From contig CAMDOF010000005.1 of NCBI GenBank assembly GCA_945903465.1, forward strand, positions 1-64,000: a stretch of DNA of 64,000 nucleotides, read 5' to 3'. Source of the stretch: Opitutus sp. GAS368 (GTDB taxonomy: Bacteria > Verrucomicrobiota > Verrucomicrobiia > Opitutales > Opitutaceae). Positions within the stretch are counted from its first letter, which is position 1; each line of letters opens with the position of its first letter. The notes below the pieces were generated by a model. The model made no database searches. It worked only from the letters and a program-made list of their open reading frames with translations, and was not told the origin of the DNA. The position numbers and the translations under genes were made by a program. This document shows positions 56,133 through 64,000 of this stretch, piece after piece.

Positions 56133-56816
56133 TCAAACTGAAACCAGGTTTTCCTGGCAGTTCTCCAAATAATACACCGCCGCCTGAAAGGGGGCTGTCG
56201 TGGTTGTGTCGGCCAAGGCATCGGCGACAGTGGCTCCGGCGGATTTCACGTGGGCGCCGGAGATCCCCTCAATCAACACCGCACAGGATGGAACGATCGT
56301 CGGAACAACCCTGACGGTAGCCTCGGCCGTGACGACGTCGCTGGCTCCGGCGTCTGTCAGGCAGAGGTGTGCGCCGACGATTCCCGGCCGGAGGGCGACG
56401 GTCGGCAGGATTGTGCGAGCGAGCCTTTCCGTGGTTTGCTCGCGTTGATCTGCGGCAACCTCGAAACGCAGGGTAAGCACGAATCCCCCTTGGCCGACGC
56501 CGGCGGTATGGACGATGCGGCAGATCGAACGTGCGACATCGCGGAATCCCGGCAACACCCGCTTGGTCCAGGGCGTAGGGGAATTGAGCCGGGAAAGATA
56601 TTCGGGGCCCGACAAGATTTCGAGTCCGTCCGCCTCGTAGAGATTGAAGAACTCCGGTTCGCCTTCGATTGCGCGGTAGCGGCGTCCGCGCCGGAAGCCG
56701 GCGATGGCCAGGCGCTCGGGCATGTGCTCACGGTTGTGCCACTCGTGGAAATCGGCGCGGAATTCGCCGAGCACATTGTGCCAGATCAGCACGGCGGCTT
56801 GGCCGGAGAGACTCAT
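56133..56816 (-). CDS. dimeric alpha/beta-barrel (EthD/NIPSNAP-like) protein
   Basis: This 227-residue protein without a signal peptide has two ferredoxin-like halves. The first has the typical EthD-type start VLIWHNVLGEFRADFHEWHN followed by REHMPERLAIAGFRRGRRY. The second begins near FVLTLRFEVAADQREQ. Proteins of this fold often act in oxidative breakdown of small organic molecules, or as heme- or aromatic-binding monooxygenases. The exact reaction is unknown. It starts 3 bases after the stop of the second BNR protein and closes the four-gene minus-strand operon behind TBDR 59227-61611. A cytoplasmic member in this operon suggests the imported product is handled inside the cell. A CCAGG/CCTGG hairpin overlaps its 3' end. 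Confidence 0.75.
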   Translation of the reverse strand: MSLSGQAAVLIWHNVLGEFRADFHEWHNREHMPERLAIAGFRRGRRYRAIEGEPEFFNLYEADGLEILSGPEYLSRLNSPTPWTKRVLPGFRDVARSICRIVHTAGVGQGGFVLTLRFEVAADQREQTTERLARTILPTVALRPGIVGAHLCLTDAGASDVVTAEATVRVVPTIVPSCAVLIEGISGAHVKSAGATVADALADTTTTAPFQAAVYYLENCQENLVSV

Positions 56817-56819
56817 GGT

Positions 56820-58055
56820 TCACGATTTCTCATCGTAAAACCAGCTGATCGGCACGCGCGCCTGCGCGAGGTCGCAGCGTTTGCGGGTTTGGTTGAAGAC
56901 GCGATAGTGCACGAGGGCGTTGCTGCCATCGAAGGTCACTCCGGGATACTCCGCCCACTGGGTGATGTCGGTTTCGAGGGCCTTCGGTAGGCCCCAGGTT
57001 TTCCCCCCGTCCCGGCTGATCGCGCACGCGAGCACGGAGCGAATGCCGACGATGCCGGCTGCCGGATTCCACGTGGGGTTCCAAAGCATGAGGAGGTCGG
57101 CGGAGTTCGGCAGCCGGACGACGAGCGACGGGGCGAGCGCACTGAAAACCCCCGAGGGACGCGGTGCGCTCCAGTTGCTCCCGCGATCGGCGGACTCCGA
57201 GACGAACGACTGCCCGTGCCAGTTGCGAATAAACTGAACGAGCGAACCGTCCGCGCGCTGCGCCATGCTCGCTTCCTCGAAGCGGCCGCCCTTCCCGGCG
57301 AGCGGGTCGAGCATCACCTCGGTTCGTTTCCACGTTTTTCCGAGGTCGTCGGAGTACGCGTAGTAGGTTCCCATGCAGGTGCGGCGGTAACCGTCGCCGG
57401 GCTGGGCGACGCCAGGCGGGAGGATGGTGTGGCACTGGACCAGCACCCGGCCGTCCGCGAGCGTATAAGCCCGGTCATGACAACCGGTGTGATACTCCGA
57501 GTTGTCGGGAGTGATTCGCGTGCGTTCGGACCAGGTCACGCCCTCGTCGGCGGAGAGGCGGATCATCTTCGCGCAGTTGCCGTAGTTGGTGGCGCCGTTG
57601 CCACCGCTGCGCCACGAGTAGGCGAGCAGGAGCCGGCCATCCTTCATGCGTGTAATGCCGGGAGAAATACAGTTTACCAGCGCGTCCTGGTCGTCGACGA
57701 CCACCCGGGGCTTCGACCAGGTGCGACCGCCGTCGCCGGACGTCATGCCGCTGATCCGCGCGTAGCCGTCGTCGCCCGTCGGATCGCGGCGCAGCGGCGA
57801 CGGCGGCGGCCGTTCGGCCGCGGGCAGCAGATCTTCTCTGAGAAATTCCGACCAGAGGAGAAACAACCGGCCGTCCTTGAGCTTGATGGCGGTCTGCTCG
57901 CCGCTTTTCGGCGCCATCGACGTGGCGGTCACGACGATCGATTTTTCGATGCCGGGGATGACGCGAAGTTTGGGCGGAGCGGGGAGTTCGGCGGCGTTGG
58001 TGCCGCCAACGAAGGCAAACGCCGCGACGAATGCGCGGAAGATGGCTGGTTTCAT
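56820..58055 (-). CDS. secreted BNR-repeat / sialidase-like protein (2 of 2)
   Basis: The start is at MKPAIFRAFVAAFAFVGGTN (58055), a signal peptide. The 411-residue product is a six-bladed propeller with Asp-box motifs: SGDGGRTWSKP, SADEGVTWSER, SDDLGKTWKRT, SADRGSNWSAP and SRDGGKTWGLP. The fold is that of exo-sialidases (GH33) and many other BNR proteins. An Arg triad is not evident, so sialidase activity should not be assumed. Another hydrolytic or lyase activity on glycosides is possible. It follows the first BNR gene after 14 bases and precedes the alpha/beta-barrel gene by 3 bases. Confidence 0.85.
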   Translation of the reverse strand: MKPAIFRAFVAAFAFVGGTNAAELPAPPKLRVIPGIEKSIVVTATSMAPKSGEQTAIKLKDGRLFLLWSEFLREDLLPAAERPPPSPLRRDPTGDDGYARISGMTSGDGGRTWSKPRVVVDDQDALVNCISPGITRMKDGRLLLAYSWRSGGNGATNYGNCAKMIRLSADEGVTWSERTRITPDNSEYHTGCHDRAYTLADGRVLVQCHTILPPGVAQPGDGYRRTCMGTYYAYSDDLGKTWKRTEVMLDPLAGKGGRFEEASMAQRADGSLVQFIRNWHGQSFVSESADRGSNWSAPRPSGVFSALAPSLVVRLPNSADLLMLWNPTWNPAAGIVGIRSVLACAISRDGGKTWGLPKALETDITQWAEYPGVTFDGSNALVHYRVFNQTRKRCDLAQARVPISWFYDEKS

Positions 58056-58069
58056 CAGAGGTGGAATAT

Positions 58070-59209
58070 TCACGGTTGGCGCGGAAGGAGGGCATCCGTC
58101 TCCGCAAGTTTGAAACGGGCGCTGACCACGGAGTGTTTGTCGGCCCCGGGCCGGTATTTCACATACGTGGTGGCCACGATGGTGTCGTCGGCCAGTAGTT
58201 CCATCCCCGGATAACCGCAGTCGCCGCCGGCGTTGCTGTGGAGAACCTTGATCCGATACTGACCGGGCCGGCCGCGCCGGATGTCCTCGTAGGTGCCGAC
58301 CCAGGCGACGAAGTGGTTGAACGACGGACTGCCAATCGCCTTGTCGCGAAAGGCGATGACGAGCCGGCCGTCGCGGGTGGAGACGCCCATGTGGCGATCG
58401 CCAGTCAGCCCCCATGGTGTGTCGGCGGGAACGCTCCAGGTCTGCCCGTCGTCGCGGCTGAACATCAGCAGGCTGCGTCCCTTGTGGGTGTTGTCGCGCA
58501 TCAGCACGCACAACTCGCCGCCGTCGGGTGACCGAAAGGCAAACGGTTCGCACGCATCGCGGCCCGCCACGGACGCGACGACGTGCGGCTGCGACCACGT
58601 GAGCCCGCCGTCGGCGGTCGTGGTTTGGAGCACTTCGAGCGGGCTGCGATCCTTGCCGTCAGGACCTTTATGATACAGGCCCAGGTAGCGGCCGTCTTTG
58701 AGCCGGACGACGCTGCTAAACGTCATCACGCAGGGAAAGCCCAACGCTTCGGCCTCGCGCCAGGTCTTCCCGCTATCCTCGCTCACGATGCGCGGCATGT
58801 CGGGGCGCGCGGAGAAAACCCACAGGCGCTCCTTTCCCGCCGTATCGGTCAGGCGGTAGATGCTCGGACAATTGCGGTGGTTTTTGAAATTGGCCGGCAG
58901 CCGGTCGTCGAGCCGCGTCCACGTCAGCCCGCGGTCGTCGCTGCGCGCCATCGGTCCGGCCGGGCCGCCGTGGCCGGTGGACCAGACGGCGAACAGGGTT
59001 TTGCCGTCGGGCATCAGGACCGTGGTCGGGTGGCCTTGATACACGGTCTCGGTCCCCGCCGCGATGATGACGTGGCGTTTGACCTCGCCGGAGATGTCCA
59101 CCAAGGGGACGTCGGGCGCGTTTTCCGCCCGCAGGAGGCTGAGGGCGACTGACGCGGCAATCAGTCCGGGGCGCAACCGGCGTGAGAAGCAGGAGAGAGA
59201 AAAATTCAT
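58070..59209 (-). CDS. secreted BNR-repeat / sialidase-like protein (1 of 2)
   Basis: The start is at [20 protein letters not shown] (59209), a signal peptide. The 379-residue product carries Asp boxes [33 protein letters not shown] and [11 protein letters not shown] in a propeller of sialidase type. Conserved charged patches include [18 protein letters not shown] and [19 protein letters not shown]. It is related in fold to, but clearly different from, the BNR protein that follows, so the two probably have different specificities. It starts 17 bases after the TBDR stop, in an operon governed by operator site 5. Confidence 0.85.
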   Translation of the reverse strand: MNFSLSCFSRRLRPGLIAASVALSLLRAENAPDVPLVDISGEVKRHVIIAAGTETVYQGHPTTVLMPDGKTLFAVWSTGHGGPAGPMARSDDRGLTWTRLDDRLPANFKNHRNCPSIYRLTDTAGKERLWVFSARPDMPRIVSEDSGKTWREAEALGFPCVMTFSSVVRLKDGRYLGLYHKGPDGKDRSPLEVLQTTTADGGLTWSQPHVVASVAGRDACEPFAFRSPDGGELCVLMRDNTHKGRSLLMFSRDDGQTWSVPADTPWGLTGDRHMGVSTRDGRLVIAFRDKAIGSPSFNHFVAWVGTYEDIRRGRPGQYRIKVLHSNAGGDCGYPGMELLADDTIVATTYVKYRPGADKHSVVSARFKLAETDALLPRQP

Positions 59210-59226
59210 GGGCTGGGTGGCGGAGT

Positions 59227-61611
59227 TTAAAAATTCGTGGTGATACCGAGCCGGTAGCTCCGCGGGTTCGTCATGCCGACGCCGGTGTCGAAGACGCTCG
59301 GCTGCGCGTCGCGCACATCGAGCAGGTTGGAGAGGCGCAGCCGGAGGTCGGTGTTGCGCCAGCGGTAGCCGAGGGCGAGGCTGTGCTGGTCGCCTCCGGG
59401 GATGAGCCAGGTGGTGCGGCCGTTGCCGAGGAGGAATTCGCCCCAGCGGTTGTAGATGTAGGACGCGGTGGCGCCCTTCAGAAAACCGTGCCGCCACCGG
59501 TAGGTGCCGAGGACGGAACCCGTGCCGTCGGGGATCGCCTCGGGCTGAATCCCGCTGTCGAGCCGTGCCTTCTGTTGGGAGTAACTCAGCGCCGCCTCGA
59601 GCCCGCCGAGGATCTTGAAATTGAGATCGGCCTCGAAGCCCTTGGTGGTGCGGTTGCCGATGGGGGCGCTGTAGGCGCGGTCGCGCACGCCGGTGATGCT
59701 GCCGTCGGTGTCGGTCTGGGAGCGGAGCACGTTGGTCTCGGCGTTGTCGAAAACCGACGCCGTCGCCACGACGCGGCTGCGCAGGAGATCGAGCTTCACG
59801 CCGTATTCCTTGGTTTTCGCGGTGCGATCGGGGAAGCGTTTGCCGAATGAAGCCAGCCGGGTGTCGATCGTGAAGACAGGAATGAAGGTCTGGTTGAAGT
59901 TAGCGTACGCGACCGCCTCACCCTTGTCGCCGCGGTAGAGCTTCACGAGCCCGGCCACGCCCGGAGTGGTGCGGTCGCCCTTGCGCAGCGCCGCGGCGCC
60001 GTACGCGCCGGCGGCGTTGGTGGTCCAGATGGTGGAGGCCTGGTGACTGCGCCGCAGGCCGCCCATGACGACGACCCGGCGCTCGAAAAACATCAGGCGC
60101 TCGAGGGCGCCGAAGCCGTAGACCTCGCTCTGGGTGAAAGTCGTGCCCGAGATCGAGCGCGTGTTGTTGCGCGCCAGCAGGACATCGCGGTCGAGGCCAA
60201 AGACGACATCGGAAACCGGATACAACCACACCCGGGGCGTGTTGTTGACGACCTGGTAGCCCATCGACTGCAACACCGCGACCGTCGTGATGTCGTAGGT
60301 CGAATTGATACTGGAGACCGTTCCGCTGGTGTAGGTCCCGGTGAACAACGTCTGAGTCTCCACCGCCCCGGCCTTGAACGTGGCGTTGAGATCCAGGCTG
60401 TAGCTGTGGTCCTTTTTCTGCGACGGACGGTAGTCGTAGCGCAGGCCGGTGCGAAACACCCCGCCGATCCGCCCGTCGTCGACCAGCGCGATATTGACGA
60501 ACCGGTTGTCGATGCCGCTGCCGACGAGGTTGCGGTTGCGGTCGGTGAAGAAGTCGTTGCCGATCCCGCGCACCCGGCTGCCGTCGCTATATTGGTCGCG
60601 ATAGCGTCCGAGCATCCGGGCGTCGAGCGTCAGGCCGCCGAACTTGAAGCTCCGGCTGGCGCCGAGTTCGTAGGTGTTGGTGTTCACCTGGGTGTAGGCG
60701 TGCAGCAGGTTCTGACCGGCGCCGCCGTCGATGAAGTTGCGGTCGAAGAGCGGCACGCCGGTCGGGCCCGGCACCGTGGCCGAGACCGGCGTGCTGGTCG
60801 CGAAAGCGCGGGTCATGTATTTGGCGCGGCTGGACGAATCGCGCACGATACCGGTCCAGCACCAGACCTCGAGGCCACCCCAATCGCGAAAATTCACACT
60901 CGAGTTGATCCCCCGGTAGCCGAGCTTTGGGTCGCCGCCCCAGTTGACCGGGCCGTTGTGGTTCGAGACTGCGCCGGCGACCCGGATCCCGAAACGGTGT
61001 TTACGGTCAAGGAACTGCGAGGTGTCGATCTCTCCGCGCCAGAACTCGAACGAGCCGAGCATCGCCGAAAGTTTCGCGAACGATTTCGCCCGGGGACGCT
61101 TGCTCACGATATTGACGACCCCGCCGGGATTGGTCTGCGCGCCGTAGAGAATGCCGTTGGGGCCCTTCATCACCTCGATGCTCTCGACGAGCGAGTAGTC
61201 GAATCCGCCGGCGCCGGTGAAGAGCGAATCATCGACCCCATCGCGCTGGGCGGAGGAACTCGTGTAGCCGCGCAGCGAGTAGGTGTTGTTCTCCTGGTTG
61301 CCGGTGCCGGCGTTGCCGAGGTAGAGGCCGCTGACGAGGTTGAAGGTTTCCTCGGCCGAGATCGCGAGCGTATCCGCGATCATCTGCTGGTTGATGGTCA
61401 CAGCGGAGATCGGCAGCTCGGTGTTGCGGGTGGCGGTGCGGGAAACAGTGACGGACGAAGTCGTGGCGTAGCCGCTGCCCGCGACCTCGGTTACCTCGAA
61501 GGGCGAGAGCCGGACCGGATTCGGATCTGTGGGTGCAGCGGGCGGTGCGGCGGTTTGGCCCAACACGGCGGTGGCGGCGAGCAGGAAGGCAACGGTGAGG
61601 GGTGTTTTTAT
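59227..61611 (-). CDS. TonB-dependent receptor with ATA in place of a start codon
   Basis: The mature receptor is complete: linker [20 protein letters not shown], plug with [38 protein letters not shown] and VNIVSKRP, and a barrel ending YRLGITTNF. The track ORF begins at a GTG (61566), inside the signal peptide. The true signal peptide reads (I)[18 protein letters not shown], and its first codon, where ATG is expected, is ATA at 61609-61611. No ATG, GTG or TTG lies in frame between the upstream stop and 61566. Either the gene uses ATA inefficiently, or starts at GTG without export, or the base is a sequencing error. It heads the operon with the two BNR proteins and the alpha/beta-barrel protein. 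Confidence 0.85.
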   Translation of the reverse strand: MKTPLTVAFLLAATAVLGQTAAPPAAPTDPNPVRLSPFEVTEVAGSGYATTSSVTVSRTATRNTELPISAVTINQQMIADTLAISAEETFNLVSGLYLGNAGTGNQENNTYSLRGYTSSSAQRDGVDDSLFTGAGGFDYSLVESIEVMKGPNGILYGAQTNPGGVVNIVSKRPRAKSFAKLSAMLGSFEFWRGEIDTSQFLDRKHRFGIRVAGAVSNHNGPVNWGGDPKLGYRGINSSVNFRDWGGLEVWCWTGIVRDSSSRAKYMTRAFATSTPVSATVPGPTGVPLFDRNFIDGGAGQNLLHAYTQVNTNTYELGASRSFKFGGLTLDARMLGRYRDQYSDGSRVRGIGNDFFTDRNRNLVGSGIDNRFVNIALVDDGRIGGVFRTGLRYDYRPSQKKDHSYSLDLNATFKAGAVETQTLFTGTYTSGTVSSINSTYDITTVAVLQSMGYQVVNNTPRVWLYPVSDVVFGLDRDVLLARNNTRSISGTTFTQSEVYGFGALERLMFFERRVVVMGGLRRSHQASTIWTTNAAGAYGAAALRKGDRTTPGVAGLVKLYRGDKGEAVAYANFNQTFIPVFTIDTRLASFGKRFPDRTAKTKEYGVKLDLLRSRVVATASVFDNAETNVLRSQTDTDGSITGVRDRAYSAPIGNRTTKGFEADLNFKILGGLEAALSYSQQKARLDSGIQPEAIPDGTGSVLGTYRWRHGFLKGATASYIYNRWGEFLLGNGRTTWLIPGGDQHSLALGYRWRNTDLRLRLSNLLDVRDAQPSVFDTGVGMTNPRSYRLGITTNF

Positions 61612-61711
61612 GGGGAAGAACTGTTTGTGGGATTGAGAGCCGGACGGTCAAGCACGGGCGCTTCAGGTGCAGAAGTGAGGGGCGTTGTTGCCGCCGCCGA
61701 GTCGATTCTGC

Positions 61712-61730
61712 TGGTCTTCAATCAGGACCA
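61712..61730. promoter_or_regulatory. predicted operator site 5, TGGTC-N9-GACC
   Basis: TGGTCTTCAATCAGGACCA lies in the divergent region, centred about 110 bases from the TBDR start and 90 bases from the FAD oxidoreductase start. A further base pair outside (C and G) extends the dyad. Confidence 0.72.
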
Positions 61731-61810
61731 GCACGCAGGGCTTTGGTCAGCTGGCTTTTTGCGGATAGTGATTGCCGTCGTCGATTCAACCCCTCCGTCA
61801 AACCCAACGC

Positions 61811-63793
61811 ATGAATACGTCAGGCGAAACAAAGGACGGTGCGTCTTCTGAGAGCCCCGCGGAATTTGCCCTGGTGGTTTATGGTGCGACCGCGCCCGGC
61901 ATTGTCGCGGCCGTGCGGGCGGCGCGCGCCGGCCTGGCGGTGGCGCTGGTCTCGCCGCACGCGGATCTGGGCGGGAGTTTTCCGTCACTCGGGGCGGTCG
62001 AGACGCATTATCGCGGCGTGCGCGCGCCGTTGCTGCAGGAATTTGTTGAGCGCGTGATCGCCCACTACCGCGCGCATCCGGGCGAAGCAGGCGAGGCGCT
62101 GCGGGCGTGCACGGGCGGGATGATGATCACCTTCGAGCCGCACGTGGCGGAGCGGATCCTGGCCGACTGGATCGCCGCGGAGCCTCGGATTCAACTCTGG
62201 CTCGGCTGGGATCTAATCGAGGTCGAACGTCAGGACGCGCAGGTGACCGCGCTGCGCTTGCGCGATTCCCGCGGCGGGCGTGAGAGACGGATTGCGGCGG
62301 GGGCGTTGGTCGAGGCCACGGATGAAGGGGACCTGATGGCGCGCGCGGGCGCCGCATTTCGAGTCGGGCGGGAGGCGCGCGCGGAATTCGGCGAACCGAG
62401 GGCGGGGCGTGTATTTACACGTTGGATACCAGGGCGTTTTCCGACGGCCGCCGTCGCGGGCCGGCTTGCGCTCACCACAGCGGGAGCGACGACGTCCGAG
62501 CCGCTGCCGGGCAGCACCGGGGAGGGCGACGACAACATCCAGAGTTACAGCTATCGCCTCGGCCTCACGGACGATCCCTCGAACCGGCGTTTGCTGACGT
62601 CGCCTCCGCCCGGCTACGACCGGGAGCGGTTCGCGCCGATCCTGCTCGCGCCCGGAGAAAAGGAGCGGCTCGCGCTGCCGTTTCACCATCGGTTCTTGAT
62701 CTATTCGCTGCGCGAGATGGTGGCGCGCGACCACATTTTCCACGGGCACGCGCTGCCGAATCGCAAGCGCAGTTGGAACGCGACCAACCTCACGGGCGTC
62801 GGCAAAGGCTACGCCTCCGCCGACGGGGCCGGGCGCCGGGCGATCGAGCGGACGCACCGCGACCATGCGCTCGGGTTGATGTGGTTCCTGCAGAACGACC
62901 CGGCGATGCCGCCCGATCTGCGGGAGCAGGCGGGGTTGTGGGGATTGGCGCGCGACGAGTTTGTGGCGACGGACAATTTTCCCCCGCATCTCTATGTGCG
63001 GGAGGCGCGCCGCCTCGTCGGCCGGGCGATCTTCACCGAGCACGACGCGCTCGTCGTCGCAGCGCCCGCTCCCCCGGGCGCTGCGCAGGCCACCCCGGGC
63101 GTTTGTCATCCATCAGATGACAATCGGCGCGCGCCGCTGCATGAGGACGCGGTGGGGATCACGGAATTTTCCCTCGACTCGCTGGCGTGCACGACGGAAC
63201 GGCTGCCGGGCGCCGGGGCACTGTGCGACGGGCAGCTTTTTCAGATGGAGGTTTCGCGACCGGGGCAGGTGCCGTGGGGCGTGTTGCTGCCGCGGGAGAT
63301 CAACAACCTCGCGGTGGTGACAACCCTGTCGGCCACGCATGTCGGCTGGGGCACGATCCGGCAGACGCCGACTCAGATGCACCTCGCCGAGTCGGCGGCG
63401 TGGGCGGTCGTGCTGGCACGGCGCGCGGGCGTGTCGTTGGCGGACGTTGAAATCGACGGGCTCCAGCGGCATCTGGTGGCCCACGGAGTCATGATTTCAT
63501 TTTTCAACGATGGCGACATGGCGGGCCCAGTTGCCTGGACGAAGGCGGCGCAGTTCCTCGGTGCTCGTGGATTTTTTTCCGGATACGATGTGCACCCTGA
63601 ACGGCCGCTCGATTCCGCGCTGGCCCGCGCGTGGCACCTTCTGGCGCCAGGCGTTGCCGAGTCGCGCCTCCGCGGGCTCACCCGAGCGGAGGCGGCGGAG
63701 CTGATTTTCCACGCACTCTCCACTTCCGCGTCCGCCTCCGCCCCCGTGGCGGCTCAGTCCGCGGAGCACGCTCTTTTACCGTCATCATCATGA
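61811..63793 (+). CDS. FAD-dependent oxidoreductase (PF12831-like)
   Basis: The start is at MNTSGETKDGASSESPAEFA (61811). The 660-residue protein has an N-terminal FAD-binding fold of variant form (LVVYGATAPGIVAAVRAARA, a GxTxxG-type loop) followed by SPHADLGG. A conserved block, ALVEATDEGDLMARAGAAFR, is typical of this family in Verrucomicrobiota and Planctomycetes. Others include NNLAVVTTLSATHVGWGTIR and TPTQMHLAESAAWAVVLARR. There is no obvious signal peptide. Family members are often found with glycoside-degrading genes but few have a defined reaction. The gene overlaps the next TBDR gene by ATGA and faces operator site 5. Confidence 0.85.
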   Translation: MNTSGETKDGASSESPAEFALVVYGATAPGIVAAVRAARAGLAVALVSPHADLGGSFPSLGAVETHYRGVRAPLLQEFVERVIAHYRAHPGEAGEALRACTGGMMITFEPHVAERILADWIAAEPRIQLWLGWDLIEVERQDAQVTALRLRDSRGGRERRIAAGALVEATDEGDLMARAGAAFRVGREARAEFGEPRAGRVFTRWIPGRFPTAAVAGRLALTTAGATTSEPLPGSTGEGDDNIQSYSYRLGLTDDPSNRRLLTSPPPGYDRERFAPILLAPGEKERLALPFHHRFLIYSLREMVARDHIFHGHALPNRKRSWNATNLTGVGKGYASADGAGRRAIERTHRDHALGLMWFLQNDPAMPPDLREQAGLWGLARDEFVATDNFPPHLYVREARRLVGRAIFTEHDALVVAAPAPPGAAQATPGVCHPSDDNRRAPLHEDAVGITEFSLDSLACTTERLPGAGALCDGQLFQMEVSRPGQVPWGVLLPREINNLAVVTTLSATHVGWGTIRQTPTQMHLAESAAWAVVLARRAGVSLADVEIDGLQRHLVAHGVMISFFNDGDMAGPVAWTKAAQFLGARGFFSGYDVHPERPLDSALARAWHLLAPGVAESRLRGLTRAEAAELIFHALSTSASASAPVAAQSAEHALLPSSS

Positions 63794-64000
63794 AAACCAA
63801 AACCCTGATCGTATCCGCGCTTCTGATATCATTGTCGTCGCTTTTCGCCCAGACGGCGCCGGCCTCGTCCGCCAGCGCCGCTCCCCGCCGGGCCAATGCC
63901 GGCGAGGTCGTCGAACTCAGCGCTTTCGAGGTCTCCTCGACCGCCAATCGCGGCTACGTAACGACGTCGTCGCTCACGGCATCGCGCATCGCGGTGCCGA
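63790..64000 (+). CDS. TonB-dependent receptor, N-terminal part (runs off the window)
   Basis: The ATG overlaps the FAD gene stop by 4 bases. The 70 visible residues show a signal peptide (MKTKTLIVSALLISLSSLFA) and the linker VVELSAFEVSSTANRGYVTT, the same pre-plug pattern as the TBDRs at 45084 and 59227. The signal peptide begins MKT, which supports the idea that the IKT of the neighbouring TBDR was once MKT. Co-transcription with the FAD oxidoreductase again links import with redox chemistry. It is not in the ORF track because it is cut by the window edge. Confidence 0.85.
   Translation, partial: MKTKTLIVSALLISLSSLFAQTAPASSASAAPRRANAGEVVELSAFEVSSTANRGYVTTSSLTASRIAVP

Noticed and set aside
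60043-61851. 602-residue plus-strand ORF opposite TBDR 59227-61611
   Set aside because: It is a shadow frame of low-complexity composition that also runs across operator site 5. The same reasoning applies to 32962-34248, 43298-44680, 49368-50606 and 54644-55954.
28308-64000. SusD-like lipoproteins next to the TBDRs
   Set aside because: I looked for a SusD-type partner beside each receptor and found none. The receptors pair with propeller, BNR or redox proteins instead.

Overview
The window looks like a chromosomal segment of an Opitutaceae-type member of the Verrucomicrobiota. This is an inference, not a search result. It rests on the high GC content, the many large TonB-dependent receptors (TBDRs) without any SusD partner, the Tat-exported Gfo/Idh/MocA oxidoreductases, and the mostly weak Shine-Dalgarno signals. 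Most genes lie on the minus strand, and many long plus-strand ORFs in the track are GC-driven shadows of them.

Region 1 (about 1-14.8 kb) is mostly core metabolism and housekeeping: a small TPR protein, a DTW-domain tRNA modification enzyme, a KDG-type sugar kinase with a clear terminator, one TBDR, a 2-hydroxyacid cluster (Ldh2-type dehydrogenase, D-isomer dehydrogenase, divergent GlcD-type FAD oxidase), a D,D-carboxypeptidase, release factor 3 and a Gfo/Idh/MocA oxidoreductase. Two unexplained two-copy direct repeats (36 bp and 38 bp) lie between genes here.

Region 2 (about 14.9-28.2 kb) is a decayed zone. It holds an 11/10-bp minisatellite with higher-order structure, an ISKra4-like transposase pseudogene full of internal tandem duplications, a fatty acid hydroxylase, an intact TBDR followed by a broken paralogue, a SNF2 helicase with an unrecognised coiled-coil partner, and C-terminal scraps of at least two transposases.

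Region 3 (about 28.3-64 kb) is a large glycan or glycoside utilisation island. It starts with a GntR-HTH/LacI-type regulator. Five operons or divergent operon pairs follow. Between them they carry four complete TBDRs and one partial TBDR, six members of a secreted beta-propeller family with a shared C-terminal beta-sandwich (one a pseudogene), two near-duplicate Tat-exported Gfo/Idh oxidoreductases, a Tat-exported xylose-isomerase-like protein, a double-thioredoxin protein, two BNR/sialidase-like proteins, an alpha/beta-barrel protein, an FAD-dependent oxidoreductase and an AraC regulator.

The main discovery is a 19-bp palindromic site, TGGTC-N9-GACC(A/G). I found it five times, always between genes and always upstream of one of these operons. 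It ties the island together as one predicted regulon, probably controlled by the GntR/LacI-type protein at its left end. The inferred job is import of an unidentified glycoside through the TBDRs, with oxidative and hydrolytic processing in the periplasm. The island also shows duplication and decay: a deletion scar of a second isomerase gene, a propeller gene that is frameshifted and cut off at a dispersed repeat, and a TBDR whose expected ATG reads ATA.
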